64,000 bases of DNA from Pseudidiomarina woesei (GCF_001418345.1 NZ_LIPW01000004.1:186001-250000), one strand, 5' to 3'. Counted from the stretch's first letter, positions 29,097 to 39,933 are shown. Notes: generated by a model not told the origin, from the letters alone. Made by a program: numbers and translations.

Positions 29097-30566
29097 CTAC
29101 ATCATCACTACATCAAACTGCTCTTGATGATACAGCGGTTCGACCAGCACCTTTACTTGTTTGCCAATAAAAACCTCAAGCTCTGCCAACGCATGCGACT
29201 CTTCGTTTAACAGCATCTCGGTAACCGCAGCTGAAGCGTAGACCATGAAATGATCGGCTGCGTAGGCCCGGTTTACTCTAACAATCTCACGCATGACTTC
29301 ATAACACACGGTTTCTACCGTTTTCATAGAGCCACGCCCGCTGCAAACCGGACACTCTGAACACAAAACATGCTCTAAACTTTCACGTGTGCGTTTACGC
29401 GTCATTTCGACAAGACCGAGGGTAGTAAAGCCGTTAATTGAGGTTTTGGCACGGTCTTTGGCGAGCGCTTGCTCTAGGCTATGCAACACGCGGCGACGAT
29501 GATCGCTATTTTGCATGTCGATAAAGTCAATGATGATAATGCCGCCAAGGTTACGTAAACGTAGCTGCCGTGCAATGGCTTGAGTTGCTTCTATGTTGGT
29601 GTTGAATATGGTTTCTTCAAGATTGCGATGACCGACAAAACCACCGGTATTAATATCAATGGTGGTCATGGCCTCGGTTTGGTCAATAATAATTGAACCA
29701 CCCGATTTCAATTCAACTTTGCGATCAAGCGCACGCTGCACTTCGTTTTCAACATCAAACAAGTCAAAAATTGGGCGCTCACCAGCATAATATTCCAAGG
29801 CGTCAGTAAGCTCAGGAATAAACTCTTTCACGAACTCACTAAGCAAGTCATAAGTGACGCGTGAGTCCACCCGTATACGCTCAATTTGCTCGCCCACAAA
29901 GTCACGCAAAATACGGCACGACAAGTTGAGGTCTTCATACACCAAGCCAATTTTGCGCATGCCTTTGCGCCGTTTTTGAATGGTATCCCACAGCCGGCGC
30001 AGAAATTTAGCATCGCGCTGTAACTCGTCGTCACTGGCACCTTCGGCGGCGGTGCGCACAATAAAACCGCCTTCTTCGTCGCAATACGGCATAGCCGCTT
30101 GCTTTAGGCGGTTACGCTCTTTTTCGTCTTCAATGCGTTGCGAAATGCCCACGTGCGGCGACTGTGGCATGAGTACCATGTAACGCGAAGGAATAGTGAT
30201 ATCTGTTGTTAAACGCGCGCCTTTGGTGCCGAGTGGGTCTTTGACCACCTGCACCAATATCTGCTGCCCTGGTCGCACTAACTGTGCGATATCTGCTACG
30301 GGCATGGTGCCATGCGCAATGTCTTCAGCTTGCTCTATTTGTGTAACTATGTCTGAGGCGTGCAAAAATGCGGCTTTTTCTAGCCCAATATCAATAAATG
30401 CTGCTTGCATGCCTGGCAAAACGCGCGACACTTTACCCACGTAAACATTGCCAACCAAGCCTCGCTTGGCTTGTCGCTCAATGTGTATTTCTTGCAAAAT
30501 ACCATTTTCAATCAGTGCCACCCGCGTTTCTGTGGGCGTCACGTTCATTAAAATTTCTGCACTCAT
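29097..30566 (-). CDS. rng: Ribonuclease G
   Basis: Endoribonuclease that matures the 5' end of 16S rRNA and degrades some mRNAs. It has 489 residues: an S1 RNA-binding domain (about 38-125), a catalytic core with the metal-binding aspartates in TTIDINTGGF and IIIIDFIDM, and the zinc-link cysteines in CSECPVCSGRG. It lacks the long C-terminal scaffold of RNase E. The ATG overlaps the maf stop (ATGA), with GAGGGG upstream. Confidence 0.96.
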   Translation of the reverse strand: MSAEILMNVTPTETRVALIENGILQEIHIERQAKRGLVGNVYVGKVSRVLPGMQAAFIDIGLEKAAFLHASDIVTQIEQAEDIAHGTMPVADIAQLVRPGQQILVQVVKDPLGTKGARLTTDITIPSRYMVLMPQSPHVGISQRIEDEKERNRLKQAAMPYCDEEGGFIVRTAAEGASDDELQRDAKFLRRLWDTIQKRRKGMRKIGLVYEDLNLSCRILRDFVGEQIERIRVDSRVTYDLLSEFVKEFIPELTDALEYYAGERPIFDLFDVENEVQRALDRKVELKSGGSIIIDQTEAMTTIDINTGGFVGHRNLEETIFNTNIEATQAIARQLRLRNLGGIIIIDFIDMQNSDHRRRVLHSLEQALAKDRAKTSINGFTTLGLVEMTRKRTRESLEHVLCSECPVCSGRGSMKTVETVCYEVMREIVRVNRAYAADHFMVYASAAVTEMLLNEESHALAELEVFIGKQVKVLVEPLYHQEQFDVVMM

Positions 30567-31150
30567 GGGCGCCCCTCTATGTCATTGATTAACGCAACAA
30601 TGAGCTGTTCAGTTTCGTACACGGGCAAGCCAACCACAGCAAAGTAGCTGCCCTCAATATGTGTCACAAACTTGGCTGCACGCCCTTGAATACCGTAACC
30701 ACCTGCTTTGTCATGTGGTTCGCCGGAGCGCCAATAGTCGGCTATTTCTTCACGACTAAGCGGCTTAAACGTTACTTTTGCACCACTAACAACTACTCGC
30801 TCAATGCCTTGGCATACTGCCGCAACCGCCGTAATTGCTTGGTGTGTTTGCCCAGACAATTGCTGCATCATGCCGGCAAAGTGCTCAAAGCTTGTTGGCT
30901 TTTCAAGTACCTGATTATCTGCCACAACAATAGTGTCGGCGCCTAACACCAGCGCATCAGCGCTAGTTAGCGAAGCCCCTGCACGAGCTTTATCAAGCGC
31001 TAGCCGCTTGACGTAATCTGTCGGTAATTCAGTAGCATTACGCTGCTCGACAACGTCAGGACGCACCACAGTAAAGGGCCGGTCAAGCAACTGCAGTAAC
31101 TCAAATCGGCGTGGTGAGCCAGAAGCTAAAACGAGCGAATTAACGGACAA
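30563..31150 (-). CDS. maf: Maf-family nucleotide pyrophosphatase (YhdE type)
   Basis: House-cleaning nucleoside triphosphate pyrophosphatase, 195 residues. ASGSPRRFELLQ is the phosphate-binding loop and VLGADTIVV the metal-binding motif. The position beside rng and mreD matches E. coli YhdE, which prefers dTTP and UTP. The start appears to be TTG at 31150: no ATG or GTG lies close, and a strong GGAGG is seven bases upstream. It overlaps mreD by 11 bases. Confidence 0.92.
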   Translation of the reverse strand: MSVNSLVLASGSPRRFELLQLLDRPFTVVRPDVVEQRNATELPTDYVKRLALDKARAGASLTSADALVLGADTIVVADNQVLEKPTSFEHFAGMMQQLSGQTHQAITAVAAVCQGIERVVVSGAKVTFKPLSREEIADYWRSGEPHDKAGGYGIQGRAAKFVTHIEGSYFAVVGLPVYETEQLIVALINDIEGRP

Positions 31151-31622
31151 GGTAGTGCCTCCGATATTTGCGCAAAATTAAATACACCCACGGCCACGCA
31201 ACGGTTGATGAAATAACTGGGTACAAATAAGCCAGTTGAAATACGGCGTCGTTCAATACATGTTCAAGCTCATAAACAATGACCCGTTTTATCAACACTA
31301 ACATTGCGATGACAATAGCCTGCTGAGTAAATGAGTAATTGCGAATGCGCTGAAAATGACGAATCGCAGGGTACGCCATAATCAATAGCGCCGTCGCATA
31401 AATACCAAACACCGACCCCATGAGAATGTCAGCCACCAAGCCAAGTACCAATACACTTCCCATACCGACGCGATGCGGCAATGCCATCACCCAGTAAATA
31501 ATCACCAAACTAAGCCAGTCTGGGCGCCACGGTTCCATAAACGCCGGCATTGGCATGACCATGAGAACCAAAGCGACAATATAACTCGCAAGCAGCGGCA
31601 GCAAACCTGACTTAATCCACAT
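31140..31622 (-). CDS. mreD: Rod shape-determining protein MreD
   Basis: Polytopic inner-membrane subunit of the elongasome, 160 residues with about five to six hydrophobic segments, including the typical MPAFMEPWRPDWLSLVIIYW. I start at the ATG at 31622, with GAGGAG seven bases upstream, rather than at a GTG at 31643. It overlaps mreC by 11 bases and maf by 11 bases. Confidence 0.93.
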   Translation of the reverse strand: MWIKSGLLPLLASYIVALVLMVMPMPAFMEPWRPDWLSLVIIYWVMALPHRVGMGSVLVLGLVADILMGSVFGIYATALLIMAYPAIRHFQRIRNYSFTQQAIVIAMLVLIKRVIVYELEHVLNDAVFQLAYLYPVISSTVAWPWVYLILRKYRRHYLVR

Positions 31623-32502
31623 TGGTGTTCTCCTCGCCCGCACTTGAAGACTTCACTTCATCGTACACCGGAGTTTCAGTAGCTGATGAGGGCCATAACA
31701 ATAACACTGTGCGTATTCGGTCTAGCTGCGCATAAGGGCGCGCTAAAACGCGCGCATACTGCAAACGTTCATCGCGGTTCAATGAGGTTATTTCAGCTAC
31801 AGGGTAGCCTTCTGGAAATACGCCACCCAAACCAGAAGACACCAGCTTGTCACCCACCTCGAGTTCACTTGAATGCGGAATATACATCAGCTCTAGCTGC
31901 TGCAAGTCGCCCGTGCCACGCGCAAGCACGCGTATGTCATTACGCTCAGCACGCAACGATATTGCATGACTTTGGTCAGAAATAAGCAGAACCCGCGCGG
32001 TACCGCGGCCAACACTAATTATCTGCCCCACAATGCCACGATTATCTAATACAGGTTGGCCTTCATAAACACCGTTCGCGCTACCCTTGTTAATCACCAC
32101 TTGGTGAGAAAATGGGTCGGTTGCTACCGACACCACTTCGGCGGCCATGCGACGGCTTTCTTGACGCACATCAGAGCCCAGTAACTGGCGCAGGCGGTCG
32201 TTTTCATTTTCCAGAAAGTTTAATCGCTGCACGGCCATTTCAAGCTCTTGCAGCTGTTGTTTAAGTTGAACGTTTTCTTCGCGAAGCGTGGTGCGCGTGG
32301 TAGATAGATAAACGAGGCGGTCGATAACTTCTTGCGGCAGAACGGCTAAATATTGAACTGGGGCTACAACGGTCGATAAAAACGAACGCACCGGCTGCAT
32401 GGTGTTCAGCCGGTGGTCTAAAAACATCAACGTGGCGGCGCAGATAAGCGCCATAACCAGTCGTGTGAGAAGGGTTGGCCCCCGTTCAAAAAGCGACTTC
32501 AT
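31612..32502 (-). CDS. mreC: Rod shape-determining protein MreC
   Basis: Bitopic elongasome protein, 296 residues: cytoplasmic N-terminus, one helix (about 12-28), a periplasmic coiled coil (about 66-110) and the beta-barrel domain with DNRGIVGQIISVGRGTARVLLI and DKLVSSGLGGVFPEGYPV. It activates PBP2/RodA. The tail after about 275 is polar and variable. It lies eight bases after mreB. Confidence 0.95.
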   Translation of the reverse strand: MKSLFERGPTLLTRLVMALICAATLMFLDHRLNTMQPVRSFLSTVVAPVQYLAVLPQEVIDRLVYLSTTRTTLREENVQLKQQLQELEMAVQRLNFLENENDRLRQLLGSDVRQESRRMAAEVVSVATDPFSHQVVINKGSANGVYEGQPVLDNRGIVGQIISVGRGTARVLLISDQSHAISLRAERNDIRVLARGTGDLQQLELMYIPHSSELEVGDKLVSSGLGGVFPEGYPVAEITSLNRDERLQYARVLARPYAQLDRIRTVLLLWPSSATETPVYDEVKSSSAGEENTNVD

Positions 32503-32510
32503 GCGGCCGC

Positions 32511-33631
<1,121 letters not shown>

Positions 33632-33659
33632 GCGCGCATGTGCATTATCTACACAGAAC

Positions 33660-34178
33660 TTAACTGCAAGCTCCGGGACGAATATAACCTTGGCTCTGTA
33701 CACAAATTTGGCGTGCATTTGCACCCGTAATTTGAATTTCGACACTACTTTGACCACAGCTTTCAGCAACGGTTGCATGACTCGTCGAAACTGGGCACCC
33801 CAAGGAATTAAAATAAAACCCTGTGGCTGCCCCACTAATGCTAGACACCACATTAATAGTGTTGGTATTAGGTACCTGTATTAGTCGTGCAGCATTAATG
33901 CTCGCACCACATTCATAAGGGCTTATTTGCGCGCTGGTCATACTAATGCCATAACAAGGGTTTGCCATGTCCTGCATAGCCCGTTGTTGTTGAAGCCGCA
34001 GTAAACTAATAAGTTGACGCTCTGTCACCACTTGATCAACACCGCCAGAGCCGAAAATTCGAGGGCCTGCAGTTACTGCCAAAATTCCGACCAATACAAT
34101 AACAATAATCAGCTCAACCAGCGTGAAACCTTGCTGATAATTTACATTCTGGTAGCTGTTTTGGCGGCGTATTAGCAT
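33660..34178 (-). CDS. mshC: Prepilin MshC (GspH/FimT-like minor MSHA pilin)
   Basis: A 172-residue type IV prepilin. The processing site is QQG|FTLVELIIVIVLVGIL, with a 17-residue positively charged leader and glutamate at +5. The block QLISLLRLQQQRAMQDM after the helix resembles MshC rather than MshA or MshB. Four cysteines are spread through the C-terminal half. Minor pilins of this type initiate or cap the pilus. Unlike the usual mshA-C-D order, it is alone on the minus strand between mreB and the divergent mshD, with a weak ribosome site. Confidence 0.75.
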   Translation of the reverse strand: MLIRRQNSYQNVNYQQGFTLVELIIVIVLVGILAVTAGPRIFGSGGVDQVVTERQLISLLRLQQQRAMQDMANPCYGISMTSAQISPYECGASINAARLIQVPNTNTINVVSSISGAATGFYFNSLGCPVSTSHATVAESCGQSSVEIQITGANARQICVQSQGYIRPGACS

Positions 34179-34305
34179 GTTTTTACAAGCTCAAAGTCAT
34201 GATTGGTAATTAACGAACAATATATGCAGTGTAAACTAAAAAAGTGTAGTATACAGAACAATATATCAACAAATTATAAGAAAAGTAGCGCCCTTGGAGT
34301 TACAC

Positions 34306-34830
34306 ATGCAGCGCGGTTTTACCTTAATTGAGATAATTATCGGCATTGTGGTACTGGCAATTTCAATTGTCTTACTCACGGTATTGGTATTTCCGCAAGC
34401 GCAGCTCAGTGCCGAACCTTTGCTGCAACAGCGTGCGGCAGCACTTGGCGAAGCGTTTATTCAAGAAATTAGCGGCAAGTCTTTTGATGAAAACAGTGAC
34501 CGCAGTGGCGGCGCGCTGCGCTGCGGCGAAACCGGCGCACCAGCCTGTACGTTGCCGACTAATTTAGGCCCCGACAGTGAAGCACGCAATGACTTTGACG
34601 ATGTCGATGACTACCATGAGTTACAAATAACTGCCCCCACACTAGCTGACGCCATGGGTTCTGACTTAGCCACGCGCTACCCAGGCTTTGAGTTTGCTAT
34701 TAGCGTTTGCTATAGCGATGCCAACGGCGTTTGCCAGTCAGCGGTAACCCTATACAAAAAAATAGAAGTGACAATTACTACCGCATTTGGTCAGAACTTT
34801 ACCTTTGTCACACTGCGAGGGAATTACTAA
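34306..34830 (+). CDS. mshD: MSHA minor prepilin MshD
   Basis: A 174-residue prepilin with a very short leader (MQRG|FTLIEIIIGIVVLAISIVLL). The ATG at 34306 has GGAG six bases upstream; an in-frame TTG at 34294 is less likely. The globular half contains two cysteine pairs and the acidic RNDFDDVDDYHELQ stretch typical of MshD. It starts a plus-strand run mshD-O-P-Q and overlaps mshO by one base (TAATG). Confidence 0.85.
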   Translation: MQRGFTLIEIIIGIVVLAISIVLLTVLVFPQAQLSAEPLLQQRAAALGEAFIQEISGKSFDENSDRSGGALRCGETGAPACTLPTNLGPDSEARNDFDDVDDYHELQITAPTLADAMGSDLATRYPGFEFAISVCYSDANGVCQSAVTLYKKIEVTITTAFGQNFTFVTLRGNY

Positions 34831-35666
34831 TGACGCGGCGCGGCGGTTTCACACTCGTTGAATTAATTATTGTCATCGTGCTGTTAGCCATAGCTGGCTT
34901 ATTTGTTTTCAACTATTTGGGTTTTGGCGCGAAAATATTTCGTGATACCACCGAGCGCGACCAGCTGGTGTCGCAGTCGCGTTTTGCGCTAAACCGATTA
35001 AGCAGCGAACTGCAGGGCGCGGTGCCAAGAAGTGTTCGTGTATCAAGCACCGACTCTCAGCGCTGCGTAGAGTTTATGCCAATACTAGCCAGCAGCTTGT
35101 ACCTTGACATACCGCGGCCAGGGCCCACCAATAGTGACCCATTTATTGCCGTAGAACCCATGGCAAATTCGAGCTTAGTGGGGGGCTACTTACTGGTTTA
35201 CGCCACCAACCCCAGCTACATTTATGGCAATAACGTACAACGCCGCAAAATAGTCACTAGCATTGCCGCCACCTCGCCCGTGCAAGACAATCTTGTTGAA
35301 ATAGACTATTCAACCACTCCAGCATTTTTCGGCGCCGAAAGTCCGGCTCGTCGTTATTATATCGGTGGACAGCCAATTAGCTGGTGTTATGACGACACCT
35401 CAAATCGCATTTATCGCTTCGCTGGCTACGGCCTACAAAACGTGCAACGTAGTTTTAGCCAATTGCAAACCATTGGTGCCGCAAGTGCTGAAATAATGGC
35501 CGAAGACATCTACAATGACTTGAACAACAATGAGTTTCCGTTTTATGTTTTTGAAGCCACATTGCAACGCAATAGCCTAGTACAACTAGACTGGCGCTTT
35601 AGCCGCGAAGCAGGCTCCGAGCCGCTACAAATTGTTCATGAGGTGCATATTGCCAATGTTCCGTAG
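34830..35666 (+). CDS. mshO: MSHA minor prepilin-like protein MshO
   Basis: A 278-residue protein with the prepilin site RRGG|FTLVELIIVIVLLAI and a large C-terminal domain (type J-like minor pseudopilin size), including FALNRLSSELQGAVPRSVRV. It is translationally coupled to mshD. Large minor pilins of this kind act at the pilus tip in related systems; that role is inferred here. Confidence 0.85.
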   Translation: MTRRGGFTLVELIIVIVLLAIAGLFVFNYLGFGAKIFRDTTERDQLVSQSRFALNRLSSELQGAVPRSVRVSSTDSQRCVEFMPILASSLYLDIPRPGPTNSDPFIAVEPMANSSLVGGYLLVYATNPSYIYGNNVQRRKIVTSIAATSPVQDNLVEIDYSTTPAFFGAESPARRYYIGGQPISWCYDDTSNRIYRFAGYGLQNVQRSFSQLQTIGAASAEIMAEDIYNDLNNNEFPFYVFEATLQRNSLVQLDWRFSREAGSEPLQIVHEVHIANVP

Positions 35667-36120
35667 TCACAGCCCATCACTAGTTAAACAACGCGGTGCC
35701 GCATTGGCGGTCGCGGTGTTTATTATTGTGGTTATGAGCCTAATTGGAATGGCTATGGTGCGCATTTTGGGCGACTCGTCACAGGCCATTGTCGGTGAAG
35801 TTTACGGCACGCGCGCGCAAGCCGCAGCACGCACTGGCGCTGAGTTGTTTTTAACCGAGTTATTCCCACATGACGCACCTGCTGCCAGTGGATTATGCCC
35901 CGAGCGCACCGCGTCTCCGCCTCCTGAGGTTCGTGCTGAGCAGTCTTTTGCTATTGCGGGTTTAACGAACTGCTCAACCACGGTGTATTGCGACCGTGCT
36001 GATTTAACCAGTCCCTACAGCGGCACACATTTTCGCATTATTACTCAGGGCGCTTGTCAAGCCGGTGACATAACCTACTCAAAAGAATTAATGCTGGAGG
36101 CTAGCGATGGGGTTTTATAG
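35656..36120 (+). CDS. mshP: MSHA biogenesis protein MshP (PilX-like)
   Basis: A 154-residue protein with an N-terminal prepilin-like helix KQRGAALAVAVFIIVVMSL; alanine replaces the usual phenylalanine after the glycine, and glutamate at +5 is absent, as in PilX/MshP-type members. The start at 35656 overlaps mshO by 11 bases; an alternative ATG at 35638 would add six residues. It contains four to five cysteines. It overlaps mshQ by 14 bases. Confidence 0.78.
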   Translation: MFRSHSPSLVKQRGAALAVAVFIIVVMSLIGMAMVRILGDSSQAIVGEVYGTRAQAAARTGAELFLTELFPHDAPAASGLCPERTASPPPEVRAEQSFAIAGLTNCSTTVYCDRADLTSPYSGTHFRIITQGACQAGDITYSKELMLEASDGVL

Positions 36121-39100
36121 GTTTTTCGCTGTCTTTAGTTTATTTATTCCGAGCTTAGCGTTGGCTAATTGGACGCTACCCGCCGATGCGATTAACAACA
36201 CTGGCGACTTTGCCAGTTGCACCTTCGATGGAAGTTCAACGGTAACTTGTGCTAACGCTGTTAATTTAAATGCGACCAATGCAACATTGACACTTACGCA
36301 AGACTTAACGTTAATCATTAATGGCGGACTTAATACCCCCGATGCCATTACCATAAACCCGAATAATAGCTATAACTTGGTCATTGATCTGGGTGCCAAT
36401 AGCTTTAACACCAATGGCAATAACGCCACCATCAACGCAGACATCATTGCTGGAAGTATCAGCATTAACGGTGTTGAGACGGTCGTGAACGGCGATTTGG
36501 TGAGTAGTGGCGGAATCACTATCAACTCTGGCCCACTTGTTAATGGCAATGTCACCGCCAGTGGCTCGATAACCAACAATAGCGTTATTGAAGGCAAAGT
36601 AACCACAGGCGGCAGTTTCACCAATAATTCGGGCGCTGTGGTTAGTGGCCGTGTCGAAGCTGCCGGTACGGTAATGAACAATGGTACAGTCACCTCAAAC
36701 ATTGATGCTGCAGGCTCGGTTACCAACAACAGCGGCGCCATTGCGGGAAGTATTAACTCCGATGCTTCGGTGGTGAATAACGGCACAGTACTTGGCTACA
36801 TTAACGCGCCTGTCATCAGCAACAACGGTAGTGCGCCCTACACCTGCGATATCAACAGTAACCTTGGCCCTTGTGCGGGCGCGCAAGACCCAGAGTTTGA
36901 TTACTGCAGTGAAGTCACACTATTAACCACCTACGGTGTTGTCGGCTCCGGCGGGTTCACCTTTGGTAATGGCTCCGAGATTAATGGCAACACTATTGAT
37001 GGCACCGGAAATACCCCGACTCCAGTTGGCCAAGTAGATACTGTGGATTTGGAATACCCGCCTCTGGATCCGCTTATTTTCCCAAGTTTTAGTGGCGGCG
37101 CCAGCCTTGATATCAGCAAGAACAACGACCCGAATGACATTCCCCCAGGCACTTATAGCACGATAGATGTTGCCGGTGGCCAAAATGGTAACTTTCTTGG
37201 TGGTACGTACTACATTGATACCCTAGAAGTGGGTGCTAAAGGCAGCGGAACCGGCATTACACTCGGCCCTGGCGATTACTTTATTCGCAACATTATATTT
37301 CATAGCGGAATATATCTGAATACGACAGGCGGCGGCCCAGCTCGGCTATTCATTGAAAATGGTATCGGCGAGTCAAATGCCAACCAACTTGAATTAAACA
37401 GCAGTGGTTCGGCCGGTAACCTACAAATCTACCTGTACGAAGGGGCAACGATTTCTTTGGGTAACGGCAACATGGGCGCTAATAAAGAAACGCTTAACTT
37501 TAACGGAACGATTTATGGCCCATTCCCTGATAACGATATTACGTTAGGCAATAACAACACGTTGCAAGGCAGTATTTTAACAGCTGGTACCATCGATGTT
37601 GGTACCGACACCGTATTTAATTATAGCCCCGAAGTGCAAGCCGAAGTGACCGCCTCGTTGGGGTGTGCTCCAGTTGATGCCGAAGTGCACCATTACCGAA
37701 TACTTCATCCACAAGTTTTAGTGAGCTGTTACGCCGCATCTGTCGAAGTTATCGCTTGTGCTGACGAGACCTGCTCGGCAACCTATGACGACCCCGTAAC
37801 TGTTACTGTGAGCTCAAGTGATGCGGACAGCACTTGGCAAGGCGGCAATCTCGACTCAACAACTAGCGCAGACGTCAACTTACTATTTAGCAATGGCAGC
37901 GGCCTTAGCGGATTACGCAATACCAATGGGGGCACAGCGAACCTAGCATTGAGCAATGCCTCGCCAACAGCGGTTGATGCAACACAATGTTTTGATAGCA
38001 GTGGTACCACAGCAACCAGTTGCGATGTCGTTTTTAACACCGCTGGACTAATTATCACCGACACGGACGGAGTTAGCCCACTGCCAGCGACCTTCGCTGG
38101 TATTGGAGCCAGCGCCGACAGCGCTGGTTTGAGCCTTCCCGCCGCCTTACGTGCAGTGCAAACAAACACCACCACCGGCGCCTGTGAAGCAAGGTTAACC
38201 GGTACTCATACCGTTAACCTCGGCATGCAGTGCTTAAACCCTGGAACTTGCCAAGCAGGTCAGTCCTTTACCGTGAACAACCAAGCGATTGGTTTAAACG
38301 CCGCCGGTAACACGGCCAACACAAGCTCACTGTCGTTAACATTCGATGCCAACGGACGGGTCGCAACCGATTTACAGTTGCGCTATTCAGACGTGGGTCA
38401 GGTGCGGTTGTTCGCATCATTACCGCTCACTGAAGCGCCAGCTGCACCCGACCCAACTATTAGCGACCCTGATGTTGAGTTAGTTGGCACCAGCGTTAAC
38501 GACTTTGTCGTTAAGCCATACCGCTTAGTAACTCGGGCGTTAGATGACGCCAACAACTTATGGACCAGTACCTTGGCCTCAGGCCCTGGGTTCAAAGCCG
38601 CTGGAGAGCCATTTAGCATGGTTATTCAGTCACTGAATACCGCGAACGAACCGACCCCTAACTTTGGCTTGGAATCTAGCTCTGCGGCGGTGCAAGTTCA
38701 ATTTGATAGTATGGCATATCCAACACCAGCGGCCGCTGGCAGCGATGCGTCAAAATTAACATTAAATAACCCGTTCACCATTGATGGTAATTATGCCGGT
38801 GCGAAGCGCACAACAGGCGCTATTTGGAACGAGGCAGGCACGGTTAACTTGCGCGCTCGGTTACTGGGCGATGATTACCTAGGTTCAGGTGACGCCTTCG
38901 AGCGACCACCTAGCCCGGTTGGCCGTTTTTATCCCCACCGCTTTGCGGTTACGCCTGGAAGTGATCTCGTTAGCAACGCCTGCAGCACATATACCTATAT
39001 GGGCCAAAACGCTATTGCCGTTGACTATATTGTTCAAGCTTTAAACCTTGGTGGTAATGTTACTCGCAATTATGGTTTGAACTATAGCAACACAGCGGCA

Positions 39101-39808
39101 GTTGAGTTGGTGGCTGCCCACACCAGCCCAATTGACGAAGCCACTGATGAGTTTGATCAGCGTCTTGCGCCTTTCACCCAAAGTACCTGGGTAGATGGCG
39201 AGCTTACTTTTAGTAATTCAAGCATCGCTTTTGCGCGGCGGTCTGATGAGCTGCCTGATGGCCCATATCCAAACTTGCGCATTGGGTTGCAGGCCACAGG
39301 TGATATCGATAGCCGCAACTTTGCGAGCTCCGATTTGAGCTTGGTGAGCCAACGCGGCGACGCTGTGCCTATTGGTGGTACGCTAAATTTACGCTATGGC
39401 CGCATGGTACTCGAGAACACCTATGGCCCTGAAAACGAGCCGTTACCGGTGGTGATGCGCGCGGAGTATTGGGACGGCAACCGATTTTTACTGAACGACC
39501 TCGATTCATGCACGGCAACCACCGCGACATCTCTGAACATACTGGAAAACCCAAGCGCGTTGACGACGACTGGAGCCGGTGTTGATAGCGATTTGCTTAC
39601 CGGTGAGTTGTTACCCGACAGCCTGTATTGGACACCGCCATCACCGACGGCTACCGGCGAATTCTTGTTTGAATACCAAACCGACAGCTGGTTGGAATAC
39701 CCGTGGCTTGACGAAAATGGCGCCAGCCATCGCTTTCCACGTGCTGAAGCTGGCTTTGGGCAGTATCGGGGGAATGATCGGGTGATTTTTTGGATGGAGC
39801 GCCAGTAA
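36107..39808 (+). CDS. mshQ: Large secreted MSHA protein MshQ, probable pilus-associated adhesin
   Basis: A 1233-residue secreted protein with a signal peptide (cut after ALA, residue 20) and an unusually N-, S-, T- and G-rich composition. Residues about 134-241 hold six imperfect repeats of 16-18 residues with a core like NNGTVxGxIxA, suggesting a beta-solenoid. The region about 545-1230 is the MshQ-type domain (DUF6701-like), beginning HHYRILHPQVLVSCYAAS and containing paired cysteines. GGAGG precedes the ATG. By position it is the last gene of the mshDOPQ run. Adhesin function is inferred from size, secretion and locus; no enzymatic motif is seen. Confidence 0.8.
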   Translation: MGFYRFFAVFSLFIPSLALANWTLPADAINNTGDFASCTFDGSSTVTCANAVNLNATNATLTLTQDLTLIINGGLNTPDAITINPNNSYNLVIDLGANSFNTNGNNATINADIIAGSISINGVETVVNGDLVSSGGITINSGPLVNGNVTASGSITNNSVIEGKVTTGGSFTNNSGAVVSGRVEAAGTVMNNGTVTSNIDAAGSVTNNSGAIAGSINSDASVVNNGTVLGYINAPVISNNGSAPYTCDINSNLGPCAGAQDPEFDYCSEVTLLTTYGVVGSGGFTFGNGSEINGNTIDGTGNTPTPVGQVDTVDLEYPPLDPLIFPSFSGGASLDISKNNDPNDIPPGTYSTIDVAGGQNGNFLGGTYYIDTLEVGAKGSGTGITLGPGDYFIRNIIFHSGIYLNTTGGGPARLFIENGIGESNANQLELNSSGSAGNLQIYLYEGATISLGNGNMGANKETLNFNGTIYGPFPDNDITLGNNNTLQGSILTAGTIDVGTDTVFNYSPEVQAEVTASLGCAPVDAEVHHYRILHPQVLVSCYAASVEVIACADETCSATYDDPVTVTVSSSDADSTWQGGNLDSTTSADVNLLFSNGSGLSGLRNTNGGTANLALSNASPTAVDATQCFDSSGTTATSCDVVFNTAGLIITDTDGVSPLPATFAGIGASADSAGLSLPAALRAVQTNTTTGACEARLTGTHTVNLGMQCLNPGTCQAGQSFTVNNQAIGLNAAGNTANTSSLSLTFDANGRVATDLQLRYSDVGQVRLFASLPLTEAPAAPDPTISDPDVELVGTSVNDFVVKPYRLVTRALDDANNLWTSTLASGPGFKAAGEPFSMVIQSLNTANEPTPNFGLESSSAAVQVQFDSMAYPTPAAAGSDASKLTLNNPFTIDGNYAGAKRTTGAIWNEAGTVNLRARLLGDDYLGSGDAFERPPSPVGRFYPHRFAVTPGSDLVSNACSTYTYMGQNAIAVDYIVQALNLGGNVTRNYGLNYSNTAAVELVAAHTSPIDEATDEFDQRLAPFTQSTWVDGELTFSNSSIAFARRSDELPDGPYPNLRIGLQATGDIDSRNFASSDLSLVSQRGDAVPIGGTLNLRYGRMVLENTYGPENEPLPVVMRAEYWDGNRFLLNDLDSCTATTATSLNILENPSALTTTGAGVDSDLLTGELLPDSLYWTPPSPTATGEFLFEYQTDSWLEYPWLDENGASHRFPRAEAGFGQYRGNDRVIFWMERQ

Positions 39809-39828
39809 TCCGGCAATAGCCGGATTAC
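39805..39828 (+). terminator. Stem-loop over the mshQ stop codon
   Basis: A perfect 10-bp stem GTAATCCGGC / GCCGGATTAC with an AATA loop overlaps the TAA stop of mshQ. There is no T run, so it may stabilise the 3' end rather than terminate. Confidence 0.45.
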
Positions 39829-39841
39829 CGTAGTGAATGCC

Positions 39842-39900
39842 GTTCGTTATTCGTGCGCTTCGCCGTTCGTTATTCGTACGCTTCGCTGTTCGTGCGTTCG
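39842..39900. repeat. 23-bp direct repeat with TTCGTTATTCGT core
   Basis: Two adjacent 23-bp units (39842-39864 and 39865-39887) differ at only two positions, and a shortened third unit follows. Each begins GTTCGTTATTCGT and ends CGCTTCGC. The first part matches the TCGTTAT word of the inverted repeat at 54717-54820. It lies between the convergent mshQ and mshA 3' ends. Confidence 0.8.
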
Positions 39901-39933
39901 CTGCGCTCACTGTTGGGTAAGGCACTAGACAAT

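Noticed and set aside
36370-36786. Open frames antisense to the repeat part of mshQ
   Set aside because: Repeating L/P/T/V-rich product caused by the repeat structure of mshQ on the coding strand.
39842-39900. CRISPR array at the 23-bp direct repeat
   Set aside because: Units are adjacent with no spacers, only two and a half copies, and no cas genes in the window.
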